Shown one piece after another: positions 1 through 6,430 of a DNA stretch of 10,575 nucleotides. Where the stretch lies: NCBI GenBank assembly GCA_017543005.1, contig JAFWEA010000291.1, positions 1 to 10,575 of the forward strand. Direction: 5' to 3'. How positions within the stretch are numbered: position 1 is the first letter of the stretch; each line of letters opens with the position of its first letter. Source of the DNA: Solobacterium sp. (lineage in GTDB: Bacteria; Bacillota_I; Bacilli_A; Erysipelotrichales; Erysipelotrichaceae). The position numbers were made by a program, and so were the translations under genes. Under the pieces are notes generated by a model. That model did no database searches, was not told the origin of the DNA, and worked only from the letters and a program-made list of their open reading frames with translations.

Positions 1-742
1 GGGACACTGCCTTCACCCGGAACGCATACACTTTTACGGTACTGGGCAGCAGATATTCACTCAGTTCCCCGTTCTTGTTCTCGTACATCGTTTCGCCGGT
101 GATGTCATAGGCGGCCGACACGCTGAGCTGGTATGTCTCGCCATCGGTGATGATGTCCTCGGCATGATAACTCAGCATATCCTTCGTCCCGGACGGATTC
201 TTCAGATTCAGCACGAACTGCATGCCTTCCCCGAGATCCGAATTCAGCGTAATCTCTTCTGCCTTCCGGTTCAGAACCGGCACAAAGATATTCGCCTCAA
301 ATTCCGGCTCGGCACTGATCAGGCTGAACCAGACATTCTGCCGGCCAAGGAACAGTGATTTCTCTTCCAGCTTCTTCACATAGGACTGCACATCGCTGAG
401 CACCACACCTTCATCCGTCCGGAAATGGTCCAGCCCGAGATTGACCGGCCCGTCTGCCCTGACCTGCAGTGTCACCACGGCGAACTTGAAATCCACGTCC
501 GAAAGGTCATAGACGGTCGTCTGCTTCACATCAATGCTCAGGGCCGCATCCTTTTCCGTTTCTGCCGGCTTTTCACGATTGCCTTCGGCCATGGCGGATG
601 GTTCCGGGGTGGCAGTCGCTGCAGCGGGCTGGGCCGGACGGCGGAAAAACACGTCAAAAACCGTCAGACAGCCGACCAGGATCACAGCCAGGGCCAGCAG
701 CCAGATCAGGATATTGCGCGTTTTCTTCTTCGTCTCAGCCAT
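1..742 (-). CDS. Membrane-anchored or lipidated protein of unknown function, C-terminus beyond window
   Basis: I do not recognise this gene. It reads open from an ATG at 740-742 to the window edge, giving 247 residues with no stop. Residues 1-9 are basic (KKKTR). Residues 11-33 are hydrophobic and contain LVGC at 22-25, which fits a lipobox with Cys25, although hydrophobicity continues past the Cys so an uncleaved membrane anchor is equally possible. Residues 36-66 are Pro/Ala/Glu-rich, like a linker. From about 68 on, alternating hydrophobic strands (for example FKFAVVTLQV at 85-94) look like an Ig-like beta-sandwich similar to DUF4352-type extracellular domains; this is inference only. The body would be outside the membrane. 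The ribosome site is weak (AGAAG just upstream), but an extended -10 promoter lies immediately before it. It follows the galE terminator and so is probably transcribed on its own. Confidence 0.8.
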   Translation of the reverse strand, partial: MAETKKKTRNILIWLLALAVILVGCLTVFDVFFRRPAQPAAATATPEPSAMAEGNREKPAETEKDAALSIDVKQTTVYDLSDVDFKFAVVTLQVRADGPVNLGLDHFRTDEGVVLSDVQSYVKKLEEKSLFLGRQNVWFSLISAEPEFEANIFVPVLNRKAEEITLNSDLGEGMQFVLNLKNPSGTKDMLSYHAEDIITDGETYQLSVSAAYDITGETMYENKNGELSEYLLPSTVKVYAFRVKAVS

Positions 743-759
743 ATTTCTTCTGAACAGTA

Positions 760-768
760 ATTATATCA
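760..768 (-). promoter_or_regulatory. Extended -10 promoter for the anchored protein gene
   Basis: On the minus strand TATAAT lies at 760-765 and is preceded by TG plus one base, giving the extended -10 consensus TGnTATAAT. The expected -35 position falls inside the galE terminator hairpin and has no TTGACA match. Transcription would start near 753, leaving a leader of only about ten bases before the ATG at 742. Confidence 0.5.
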
Positions 769-770
769 TG

Positions 771-794
771 AAAAAGCGGGGCACTCCCCCGCTT
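771..794 (-). terminator. Rho-independent terminator of the uppS-galE operon
   Basis: An 8-bp stem (774-781 with 787-794) closes a 5-base loop and is followed on the minus strand by a run of T residues (771-775). The upper arm overlaps the galE stop codon at 793-795, so the hairpin begins within the end of the coding sequence. Confidence 0.8.
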
Positions 795-1806
795 ACCGGA
801 TCCCATCCGGATTTTTTACTGTAAAGTTCCAGGAATCCCGGCACATGTCATCGATATTGTACTGTGCCTTCCAACCCAGCAGTTCCGCTGCCTTTTCGGT
901 GTCCGCATAGCAGGTGGCGATGTCACCGGGCCGGCGGTCCATGATCTGATACGGCAGCTCGCGGCCGCAGGCTTTCTCATATGCGTGCAGGACCTGCAGG
1001 ACACTGTAGCCATTACCGGTGCCGAGGTTAACCTTTTCGACACCCTTGTGTTTCATTGCATAGTCCACGGCGCAGATATGACCCTTGGCCAGGTCAACGA
1101 CGTGGATATAGTCCCGTACACCGGTGCCGTCGACAGTCGGATAATCATTGCCCCAGACCCGCAGGAATTCCAGCGTTCCGTTCGCTACTCTTGCGATATA
1201 CGGCACGAGGTTGTTCGGGATGCCATTCGGCACTTCGCCGATCAGTCCGGACGGATGGGCGCCGATCGGGTTGAAATACCGCAGCAGCATGACGCTCCAT
1301 TCCTCATCCGCGTGGCAGATGTCCTCCAGGATCATCTCATTCATCAGTTTTGTGGAACCATACGGATTTGTGGTGTGCACCTCGAAATCCTCGCGGATCG
1401 GCACACTCTTCGGGGCGCCGTAGACAGTCGCACTGGACGAGAAGACCAGCCGCTTGACACCATGGGCTGCCATGACCTGGTACAGGTTGATCGAACCGGC
1501 AATGTTGTTTTCGTAATACAGCAGCGGCCTGGCAACCGATTCGCCGACAGCCTTGTATCCGGCAAAATGGATAACCGCATCAATTTCGTTTTCCCTGAAG
1601 ATGGTTTCCAGACCTTCCCGGTCCAGCAGATCGGTCTTATAGAACTTCGGTTTTGTGCCGGTAATGGTTTCAATCCGGTCCAGCACAGCTTCGCTGGAAT
1701 TATACAGATTGTCCATTACCACAACTTCGTAGCCTGCCTGAATCAGTTCAACGCATGTATGGGAACCGATATAGCCGGTTCCGCCAGTTACCAGAATTCT
1801 TGTCAT
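793..1806 (-). CDS. galE: UDP-glucose 4-epimerase
   Basis: Interconverts UDP-glucose and UDP-galactose with bound NAD (Leloir pathway), supplying UDP-galactose for surface glycans or feeding galactose into glycolysis; cytoplasmic. The protein has 337 residues, normal for bacterial GalE. The extended SDR architecture is clear: the nucleotide-binding glycine motif TGGTGYIG at 7-14, the strand FSSSATVYG at 122-130 carrying catalytic Ser124, and the YGSTK motif with Tyr149 and Lys153, the same numbering as the E. coli enzyme. The ATG at 1806 has AAGGAG five bases upstream. It begins only 12 bases after the rseP stop, with no terminator between, so it is most likely the last gene of the uppS-cdsA-dxr-rseP operon. 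A sugar epimerase is not the usual gene after rseP; proS is commoner. Related SDR epimerases are less likely given the full-length match. Confidence 0.96.
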   Translation of the reverse strand: MTRILVTGGTGYIGSHTCVELIQAGYEVVVMDNLYNSSEAVLDRIETITGTKPKFYKTDLLDREGLETIFRENEIDAVIHFAGYKAVGESVARPLLYYENNIAGSINLYQVMAAHGVKRLVFSSSATVYGAPKSVPIREDFEVHTTNPYGSTKLMNEMILEDICHADEEWSVMLLRYFNPIGAHPSGLIGEVPNGIPNNLVPYIARVANGTLEFLRVWGNDYPTVDGTGVRDYIHVVDLAKGHICAVDYAMKHKGVEKVNLGTGNGYSVLQVLHAYEKACGRELPYQIMDRRPGDIATCYADTEKAAELLGWKAQYNIDDMCRDSWNFTVKNPDGIR

Positions 1807-1818
1807 CTTTTCTCCTTC

Positions 1819-2880
1819 TCATCCGAACAGACGGATAATATCATTCCAGGTCGCATAGACCATTACTGAGATCAGCATCACCCAGCAGGCCCCCATCAGA
1901 CCCATTTTTACCTTTTCATTCAGTTTCCGGCCGGCCACCGCTTCCCCCAGCAACAATACCACCTGGCCGCCGTCCAATACCGGCAGCGGCAGCAGGTTGA
2001 AGATGCCGACATTCAGCGACAGTTCACCGATCAGGAACAGATAGCTGGCAGCCCCCAGCGCGGCATATTCTTCCGTGGCATTGTAGATGCCGACCGGGCC
2101 GCTGAGCTGATCCAGACCGCTGCCCTTGAACAGGGCCAGGATCGTGCTGACCATCAGCCGCATGATCATGCCCATCTCGGCCAGGCCATAGCGCCAGCAG
2201 TTCAGGAAATTGATATCGGTCAGACTTGCCGAACTGCCGACAATACCGATCCGGTACGCATCCTGTTCCTCGTCATATTCCGCCTGCACCACCAGGGTTT
2301 CCGTTGCCCCGTTCCGGGAAACGGTGTAGGTCATCTCTTCTTCGGCATACTGGGACAGAAACATCTGCAGATCCAGATAGGAATCCGGCTTAATGGATGC
2401 GCCGCCGGCTGCCTTGACTTTGACAATCCGGTCGCCCGGTTCAAATCCGGCCTGCTCAGCCGGCGAGCCAGCCACAACCTCTTCCACCACCGGCGGCGGT
2501 GACTGCACAAACACCCCGTTGTGCAGGATCAGCATGGAGAAGATGATCCAGGCCAACAGGAAATTCATGGTCACACCGGCCAGCATGATGATGATCCGCT
2601 TCCATACCGCCTGATCCCCCAGACGCCGGCCCTCAGGCACTTCAATCTCCGGATAGGCTTCATCGCCATCCTGTTCCCCGGCCATGGCCACAAACCCGCC
2701 GACCGGGATAGCCCGGATGCTGTAGACCGTCTCTTTCCCCTTTTTCTGGAAGATGGCCGGGCCCATGCCAAAGGCATATTCAAAACAGTAGACCCCGAAT
2801 TTCTTCGCCGCCAGCAGGTGCCCCGCTTCATGAATGCAGATGATCACCGACAGCAGCAGGACAAACAGAATCATTGTCAT
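1819..2880 (-). CDS. rseP: RIP metalloprotease RseP (site-2 protease family)
   Basis: Intramembrane zinc protease that cuts membrane-embedded anti-sigma factors or signal-peptide remnants. The protein has 353 residues. HEAGH at 17-21 supplies two zinc-binding His and the catalytic Glu18 inside the first membrane segment (about 4-24). The second family signature, NLLPLPVLDGG, lies at 295-305 and provides the zinc-ligand Asp303. A single PDZ domain occupies about 125-205, and further membrane segments are near 96-118, 280-300 and 327-345. The start is the ATG at 2878-2880, which shares ATGA with the dxr stop; an in-frame ATG two codons further in is an alternative. The upstream GGGGG stretch is a weak ribosome site, so translational coupling to dxr is likely. 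Its place after cdsA and dxr is the standard Firmicutes arrangement. The actual substrate cannot be told from this window. Confidence 0.95.
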   Translation of the reverse strand: MTMILFVLLLSVIICIHEAGHLLAAKKFGVYCFEYAFGMGPAIFQKKGKETVYSIRAIPVGGFVAMAGEQDGDEAYPEIEVPEGRRLGDQAVWKRIIIMLAGVTMNFLLAWIIFSMLILHNGVFVQSPPPVVEEVVAGSPAEQAGFEPGDRIVKVKAAGGASIKPDSYLDLQMFLSQYAEEEMTYTVSRNGATETLVVQAEYDEEQDAYRIGIVGSSASLTDINFLNCWRYGLAEMGMIMRLMVSTILALFKGSGLDQLSGPVGIYNATEEYAALGAASYLFLIGELSLNVGIFNLLPLPVLDGGQVVLLLGEAVAGRKLNEKVKMGLMGACWVMLISVMVYATWNDIIRLFG

Positions 2881-4034
2881 TGCCTGGACCCCCGGATCAG
2901 ATAATCCGCATAGCCGCGGCCCCAGGCATCCGCATCAAGCAGATCCTGGACATCTTTGACTTCTTTCTTTCCGGCCCGGAACACTGCCCGCACCAGAATA
3001 TCCTCAATATCAAGGAAGGAGATTTCCTTCTGTCTGAATGCCAGATTGGCCACCTCATTGGCCCCGTTAAGCACTGCCGGCAAGGTCCCGCCCTTCTTTG
3101 CGGTCTCATAGGCCAGACCCAGCAGCGGATATCTTCTCGTATCCGGTGCACTGAAGTGCAGGCTGCCGACCGCCGCGAGATCCAGCGGCTTTTCCTGTTC
3201 CAGTTCCAGTCTCTCCGGCCAGCTCAGGGCATACTGAATCGGCAGGCGCATATCGGGATTGCCCATCTGGGCCATGACTGAATGGTCCTGGTATTCCACC
3301 ATGGAATGCACAATGCTTTCCGGATGCATCAGTACATCGATCTGGTCATACGGCAGGCCGAACAGCCAGTGCGCTTCCATGACTTCAAAACCCTTGTTCA
3401 TCATGTCGGCACTGTCGATCGTGATCTTGGCCCCCATGTTCCAGTTCGGATGGGCCAGCGCCTGTTCCACCGTCACATCCCGCAGTTCTTCCCGGCTCAG
3501 ATTGCGGAACGAACCGCCGGAAGCCGTAATGATCAGCCGCTTGACCTGACTGGTCCGGTTACCCTGCAGGCACTGGAAGATGGCCGAATGTTCGCTGTCA
3601 ATCGGCAGCAGTTTCCGTCCGTGTTCCTTCAGCGCCTGATCAATCAGTTCACCGCCGACCACCAGTGTTTCCTTGTTGGCCAGGGCCACATCATGATCGC
3701 TGCGGATGGCATGCCAGGTCGGCAGGAAGCCGGCAAAGCCGACCAGCGCATTGACCAGGATGTCATAGTCATTCCGCTCGGCCAGCGTGCACATGCCCTC
3801 CTCGCCGGACAGAATTGTCATATGCGGGTATTCCTGCCGCAGCAGGATGGCGTCTTCTTCCCGTTCCACCGTTGCCTGGGAAACAGGAAATTCCGCCTGA
3901 ATGCGGCGGAACATGTCGATATTTCTGCCTACGCCGAAAGCCGTAAGCATGAACTGATCCGGATGCATGCGGATCACATCAAGTGTCTGCGTGCCGATGG
4001 AGCCGCTGGCCCCGAGCAATATCAGTCTTTTCAT
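2877..4034 (-). CDS. dxr: 1-deoxy-D-xylulose 5-phosphate reductoisomerase
   Basis: Converts 1-deoxy-D-xylulose 5-phosphate to 2-C-methyl-D-erythritol 4-phosphate with NADPH, the committed step of the MEP isoprenoid pathway and the fosmidomycin target. The 385 residues fit the family. GASGSIG at 8-14 binds NADPH, ANKET is at 119-123, and the metal ligands appear as Asp146 and Glu148 (IDSEHS) with Glu217. Substrate-binding residues are visible as Ser172 in ASGGSF, His195 in HPNW, and Asn213-Lys214 in MNKG. All sit 14 positions below the E. coli numbering (150, 152, 186, 209, 227, 228, 231), so the active site is intact. The ATG overlaps the cdsA stop by one base (TGATG), and the gene overlaps rseP by four. 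A GGGGG stretch upstream is an atypical ribosome site, suggesting coupling. Its product feeds UppS in the same operon. Confidence 0.97.
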   Translation of the reverse strand: MKRLILLGASGSIGTQTLDVIRMHPDQFMLTAFGVGRNIDMFRRIQAEFPVSQATVEREEDAILLRQEYPHMTILSGEEGMCTLAERNDYDILVNALVGFAGFLPTWHAIRSDHDVALANKETLVVGGELIDQALKEHGRKLLPIDSEHSAIFQCLQGNRTSQVKRLIITASGGSFRNLSREELRDVTVEQALAHPNWNMGAKITIDSADMMNKGFEVMEAHWLFGLPYDQIDVLMHPESIVHSMVEYQDHSVMAQMGNPDMRLPIQYALSWPERLELEQEKPLDLAAVGSLHFSAPDTRRYPLLGLAYETAKKGGTLPAVLNGANEVANLAFRQKEISFLDIEDILVRAVFRAGKKEVKDVQDLLDADAWGRGYADYLIRGSRQ

Positions 4035-4819
4035 CAGAACCCCCAGAATACTAGCATGGCATTGAAGACCATGAGACAGAACAGCAGGCTGTCTATGCGG
4101 TCAAGCGCACCGCCGTGTCCCGGCAGCAGCGAGCCGTAATCCTTGATGCCATAGCGTCTTTTTATCAGCGAAAATGCCAGGTCCCCAACCGCACCGACCG
4201 CCGGCAGGACCACACTTCCGGCCAGCAGCAGCGTCTGCGGCAGAGCCGGGCAAAGGAATTTTCCAAAGAGATAGGAAATCACCAGGCCGGCCAGATAACC
4301 GCCGATGAAGCCCTCCCAGGTCTTGTTCGGAGAAACCCGGGGAATCATCTTGTGCCTGCCCAGGAAAGAGCCGAAGAAATAGGCCCCGGTATCACAGACG
4401 AAGCAGGCAATACCCACATACAGCATGACCATGCCGCCCAGGCCGCAGCTGTACAGCCGGTTGATGCACTGAATGGCCAGGACCATGATCATGCTGATGA
4501 AATAGGTATAAACAGCTGCATCGATTGTAAACGGCTCATGGAACAGGCAGATGATGATCAGCACACACAGAAAAAGAGCTGCCGCACAGGCAAACTGTGT
4601 GTCCGGCATATGACTCATGAGTTCAACGGCAGCACCGAGGAACAGGGTCATGATCCAATGCGGTTTCTGATCCGGCAGTGAGGCTGTCTCATACGCTGTC
4701 AGCATGACCGCCGCCAGCACCAGGATCTGCAGGGCTATACCGCCGTAAAGAAACATCGGTATGACTGCCGCTGCCAGGATCAGCCCCACCAGGGATTTGA
4801 TCAGCATCTTTTTATTCAT
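4034..4819 (-). CDS. cdsA: Phosphatidate cytidylyltransferase (CDP-diacylglycerol synthase)
   Basis: Integral membrane enzyme that makes CDP-diacylglycerol from phosphatidic acid and CTP, the branch point for phosphatidylglycerol and cardiolipin. The protein has 261 residues, mostly hydrophobic, with about seven or eight predicted membrane segments. The family signature is complete: SLIKRR at 217-222, Lys226-Asp227, PGHGG at 233-237 and DRID at 240-243. Two further conserved blocks are present, CDTGAYFFG at 142-150 and SPNKTWEG at 163-170. The ATG at 4819 has GGAGG eight bases upstream and lies inside the end of uppS (8-base overlap), while the stop overlaps the dxr start. The uppS-cdsA pair is conserved across many bacteria and couples carrier-lipid and phospholipid synthesis. 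Confidence 0.96.
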   Translation of the reverse strand: MNKKMLIKSLVGLILAAAVIPMFLYGGIALQILVLAAVMLTAYETASLPDQKPHWIMTLFLGAAVELMSHMPDTQFACAAALFLCVLIIICLFHEPFTIDAAVYTYFISMIMVLAIQCINRLYSCGLGGMVMLYVGIACFVCDTGAYFFGSFLGRHKMIPRVSPNKTWEGFIGGYLAGLVISYLFGKFLCPALPQTLLLAGSVVLPAVGAVGDLAFSLIKRRYGIKDYGSLLPGHGGALDRIDSLLFCLMVFNAMLVFWGF

Positions 4820-5516
4820 TCTTTATGCCTCCGAAACGCCTGTCCCGGCCATAGTATTCATCCACGCAGCGCTGCAGGACTTCCGGTGTGAAATCCGGCC
4901 ACGCTTCCGGAATAAACTCCAGTTCGGCATAGGCAATCTGCCACAGCAGGTAATTGGAAATCCGCTGTTCCCCGCCCGTACGGATCAGCAGATCCACCGG
5001 CGGGAAATCCTTTGTCATCAGATACTGTTCAAAACCGGCTTCATCGATGCCCTGCTCTGCCCGGCCGGCCGCCACATCAGCCGCGTAGCTGTTGACCGCC
5101 CGCAGGATTTCATCATGGGAGCCGTAGTTGATCGCAATGATCAGATTCAGCCCGTTATTGGCCTGGGAGCGCTCCGCCGCATCCAGCAGGACTTTGCGGG
5201 TCGCATCCGGCAATGCCGAAAGATCCCCGATCAGCCGGATCCGGTAACCCCGCTGCAGGAACTCTTCCATATATCTGCCGAACAGATAAGCCGGCAGTTT
5301 CATCAGGTAGCCGACTTCATCGGCAGATCGTTTCCAGTTTTCCGTCGAAAAAGCATAGAGGGTCAGATACTTGATGCCAAGCTGATCCGCCGCGATTGCC
5401 ACCGTCCGGATATTGTCTGCCCCGGCCAGGTGACCCGCTGTCCGCGGCTTGCCCTGCGCTTTCGCCCAGCGGCCGTTGCCGTCCATAATAATGGCTACAT
5501 GTCTGCATTCGTTCAT
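4812..5516 (-). CDS. uppS: Isoprenyl transferase (undecaprenyl diphosphate synthase)
   Basis: Adds cis-isoprene units from IPP to farnesyl diphosphate to make undecaprenyl diphosphate, the lipid carrier for peptidoglycan and other wall polymers; soluble or membrane-associated. I chose the ATG at 5516 (234 residues): AGAGGAAG lies just upstream and the protein then begins almost directly with the core. An open-frame extension to 5579 would include this ribosome site and run upstream past the promoter. Motifs: IIMDGNGRWAK with catalytic Asp12, AGHLAG at 27-32, LYAFSTENW at 53-61, and LLIRTGGEQRISNYLLWQ at 176-193 with Arg179, Arg185 and Ser187, then Glu198. One oddity is NYGSH at 130-134, where most family members have NYGGR. 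First gene of the lipid operon, with its own promoter just upstream; 8-base overlap with cdsA. Confidence 0.95.
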   Translation of the reverse strand: MNECRHVAIIMDGNGRWAKAQGKPRTAGHLAGADNIRTVAIAADQLGIKYLTLYAFSTENWKRSADEVGYLMKLPAYLFGRYMEEFLQRGYRIRLIGDLSALPDATRKVLLDAAERSQANNGLNLIIAINYGSHDEILRAVNSYAADVAAGRAEQGIDEAGFEQYLMTKDFPPVDLLIRTGGEQRISNYLLWQIAYAELEFIPEAWPDFTPEVLQRCVDEYYGRDRRFGGIKNE

Positions 5517-5541
5517 ATGCTTCTTCCTCTCGATAAGTAAG

Positions 5542-5550
5542 ATTATAGCA
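5542..5550 (-). promoter_or_regulatory. Extended -10 promoter of the uppS-cdsA-dxr-rseP-galE operon
   Basis: The minus strand reads TGCTATAAT at 5542-5550, a perfect extended -10. No good -35 is seen 16-18 bases upstream (AACAGG at best). Transcription would start about 5535, some 19 bases before the chosen uppS ATG, and the ribosome site lies within this short leader. The rubredoxin terminator lies immediately upstream. Confidence 0.6.
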
Positions 5551-5580
5551 TAGAAACAGGAACGCCTGTTATGGCGCACA

Positions 5581-5603
5581 CAAAAGGAAGCTTCCGCTTC
5601 CTT
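5581..5603 (-). terminator. Rho-independent terminator after the rubredoxin gene
   Basis: An 8-bp stem (5584-5591 with 5596-5603) closes a 4-base loop, followed on the minus strand by TTTT and then GTGTG. It lies 8 bases past the rubredoxin stop. The T tract is short, so termination may be partial, with some read-through into uppS. On the plus strand no T run follows the hairpin. Confidence 0.65.
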
Positions 5604-5611
5604 CCGGGATA

Positions 5612-5770
5612 TTATTCCACCTTTGTGAAAATATCTTTCGGAGCACCGCAGACCGGGCAGACCCAGTCTTCGGGAAGAGCTTCAAATGCTGTGCCGGCAG
5701 CGATGCCGTTGTCCGGATCGCCGATGGCCGGATCGTAAACATATCCGCACGGGCATTCGTACTTATCCAT
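5612..5770 (-). CDS. Rubredoxin, 52 residues, with unusual CxC first knuckle
   Basis: Small cytoplasmic electron carrier with one iron held by four Cys, typically serving oxygen or peroxide detoxification and other redox partners in anaerobes. The 52-residue length is typical. Recognisable blocks are CGYVYDP at 8-14, GDPDNGI at 17-23, FEALPEDWVCPVCG at 29-42 and a C-terminal KDIF. The second knuckle (Cys38, Cys41) is the normal CxxC. The first reads CPCG with Cys6 and Cys8, one residue shorter than the usual CxxCG; the DNA reads cleanly here with no frameshift. The ATG at 5770 has an ideal AGGAGGT eight bases upstream. It has its own promoter and terminator and stands alone between frr and uppS, two genes usually adjacent in Firmicutes. 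The redox partner cannot be identified from the neighbours. Confidence 0.93.
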   Translation of the reverse strand: MDKYECPCGYVYDPAIGDPDNGIAAGTAFEALPEDWVCPVCGAPKDIFTKVE

Positions 5771-5791
5771 CTGCAATTACCTCCTGTCTTT

Positions 5792-5820
5792 ACTATAGCG
5801 TCCCGGTCCTGACCATGCAA
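5792..5820 (-). promoter_or_regulatory. Promoter of the rubredoxin gene
   Basis: On the minus strand a -35 TTGCAT (5815-5820) and a -10 TATAGT (5792-5797) are separated by 17 bases, a good sigma-A-type arrangement. The transcript would start near 5785, at or just before the AGGAGGT ribosome site. The promoter begins directly after the frr terminator T run. Confidence 0.6.
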
Positions 5821-5826
5821 GCAGTC

Positions 5827-5850
5827 AAAAAAGCAGGCATTGCCTGCTTT
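5827..5850 (-). terminator. Rho-independent terminator of the pyrH-frr unit
   Basis: A 9-bp stem (5830-5838 with 5842-5850) with a 3-base loop is followed on the minus strand by T residues, six in a row counting the end of the stem (5827-5832). It lies 13 bases past the frr stop and separates pyrH-frr from the rubredoxin gene. Confidence 0.85.
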
Positions 5851-5863
5851 CGGTTCAGATCTT

Positions 5864-6412
5864 TTAAACCTTCATGACTTCGTCACTCTTCTTCTGAGCG
5901 ACCTTGTCGATTTCCTTGATGAAGGAATCGGTCAGCTTCTGGATTTCGTTTTCCGCATCCTTCTGCACATCCTCGTCCATGGTGTCATCCTTCTTGATGA
6001 CATTGTTGGCATCGCGGCGGATGTTTCTGATGGCAACCTTGGCCTCTTCGGCATACTTGCCGACTTTCTTGGCCATTTCCTTACGGGTTTCACCGGTCAG
6101 CTGCGGAACGGTCAGACGGATGACAGTACCGTCATTCTGCGGCGCAATACCCAGATCTGCCATGTTGCAGGCCTTTTCAATGTCCTTCAGGCTGGACGGA
6201 TCATACGGCTTGATGACAAGTGTACGGCCTTCCTGAACAGAAATACTGGCAATCTGCTTCAGCGGTGTCGGTGATCCGTAGTAGTCGACATTGACCCGGT
6301 CGAGCATGTTCGCATTGGCCATGCCGGTCCGGATGGTGTTGAGATCTTCTTTCAGATGATCTACGGCTTTCTGCATTTTTTCCTTTGAAGATTCAGCAAT
6401 TGGATAAGTCAT
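5864..6412 (-). CDS. frr: Ribosome recycling factor
   Basis: Splits post-termination 70S ribosomes together with EF-G so that subunits can be reused; cytoplasmic and essential in most bacteria. The protein has 182 residues (E. coli 185). Domain I, the long three-helix bundle, is formed by the N-terminal helix and residues from about 105 to the end; domain II, the small beta domain, is about 31-104. Conserved blocks are DYYGSPTPL at 43-51, Arg28 in RTG, and NIRRDAN at 130-136 with Arg132, at the E. coli position. An oddity is RTGMANA at 28-34, where Met31 replaces the Arg of the usual RTGR. The ATG at 6412 has AAGGGA eight bases upstream, 18 bases after the pyrH stop, so the two are co-transcribed. 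Confidence 0.97.
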   Translation of the reverse strand: MTYPIAESSKEKMQKAVDHLKEDLNTIRTGMANANMLDRVNVDYYGSPTPLKQIASISVQEGRTLVIKPYDPSSLKDIEKACNMADLGIAPQNDGTVIRLTVPQLTGETRKEMAKKVGKYAEEAKVAIRNIRRDANNVIKKDDTMDEDVQKDAENEIQKLTDSFIKEIDKVAQKKSDEVMKV

Positions 6413-6430
6413 ATGTTATTCCCTTCTTTC

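Noticed and set aside
985..1869. A 294-residue plus-strand frame opposite galE
   Set aside because: It mirrors the galE codon structure, extends into the rseP 3' end, and has no recognisable motif or ribosome site.
3282..4139. A 285-residue plus-strand frame opposite dxr and cdsA
   Set aside because: The overlapping minus-strand genes carry complete catalytic motifs; this is a shadow produced by high GC content.
5517..5579. N-terminal extension of UppS (21 residues)
   Set aside because: It would translate across the ribosome site, the -10 promoter and the rubredoxin terminator region; the internal ATG at 5516 fits the family better.
5569..5820. An 83-residue minus-strand frame over the rubredoxin gene
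   Set aside because: It runs through the promoter and ribosome site of rubredoxin in another frame and resembles nothing; rubredoxin is the real gene.
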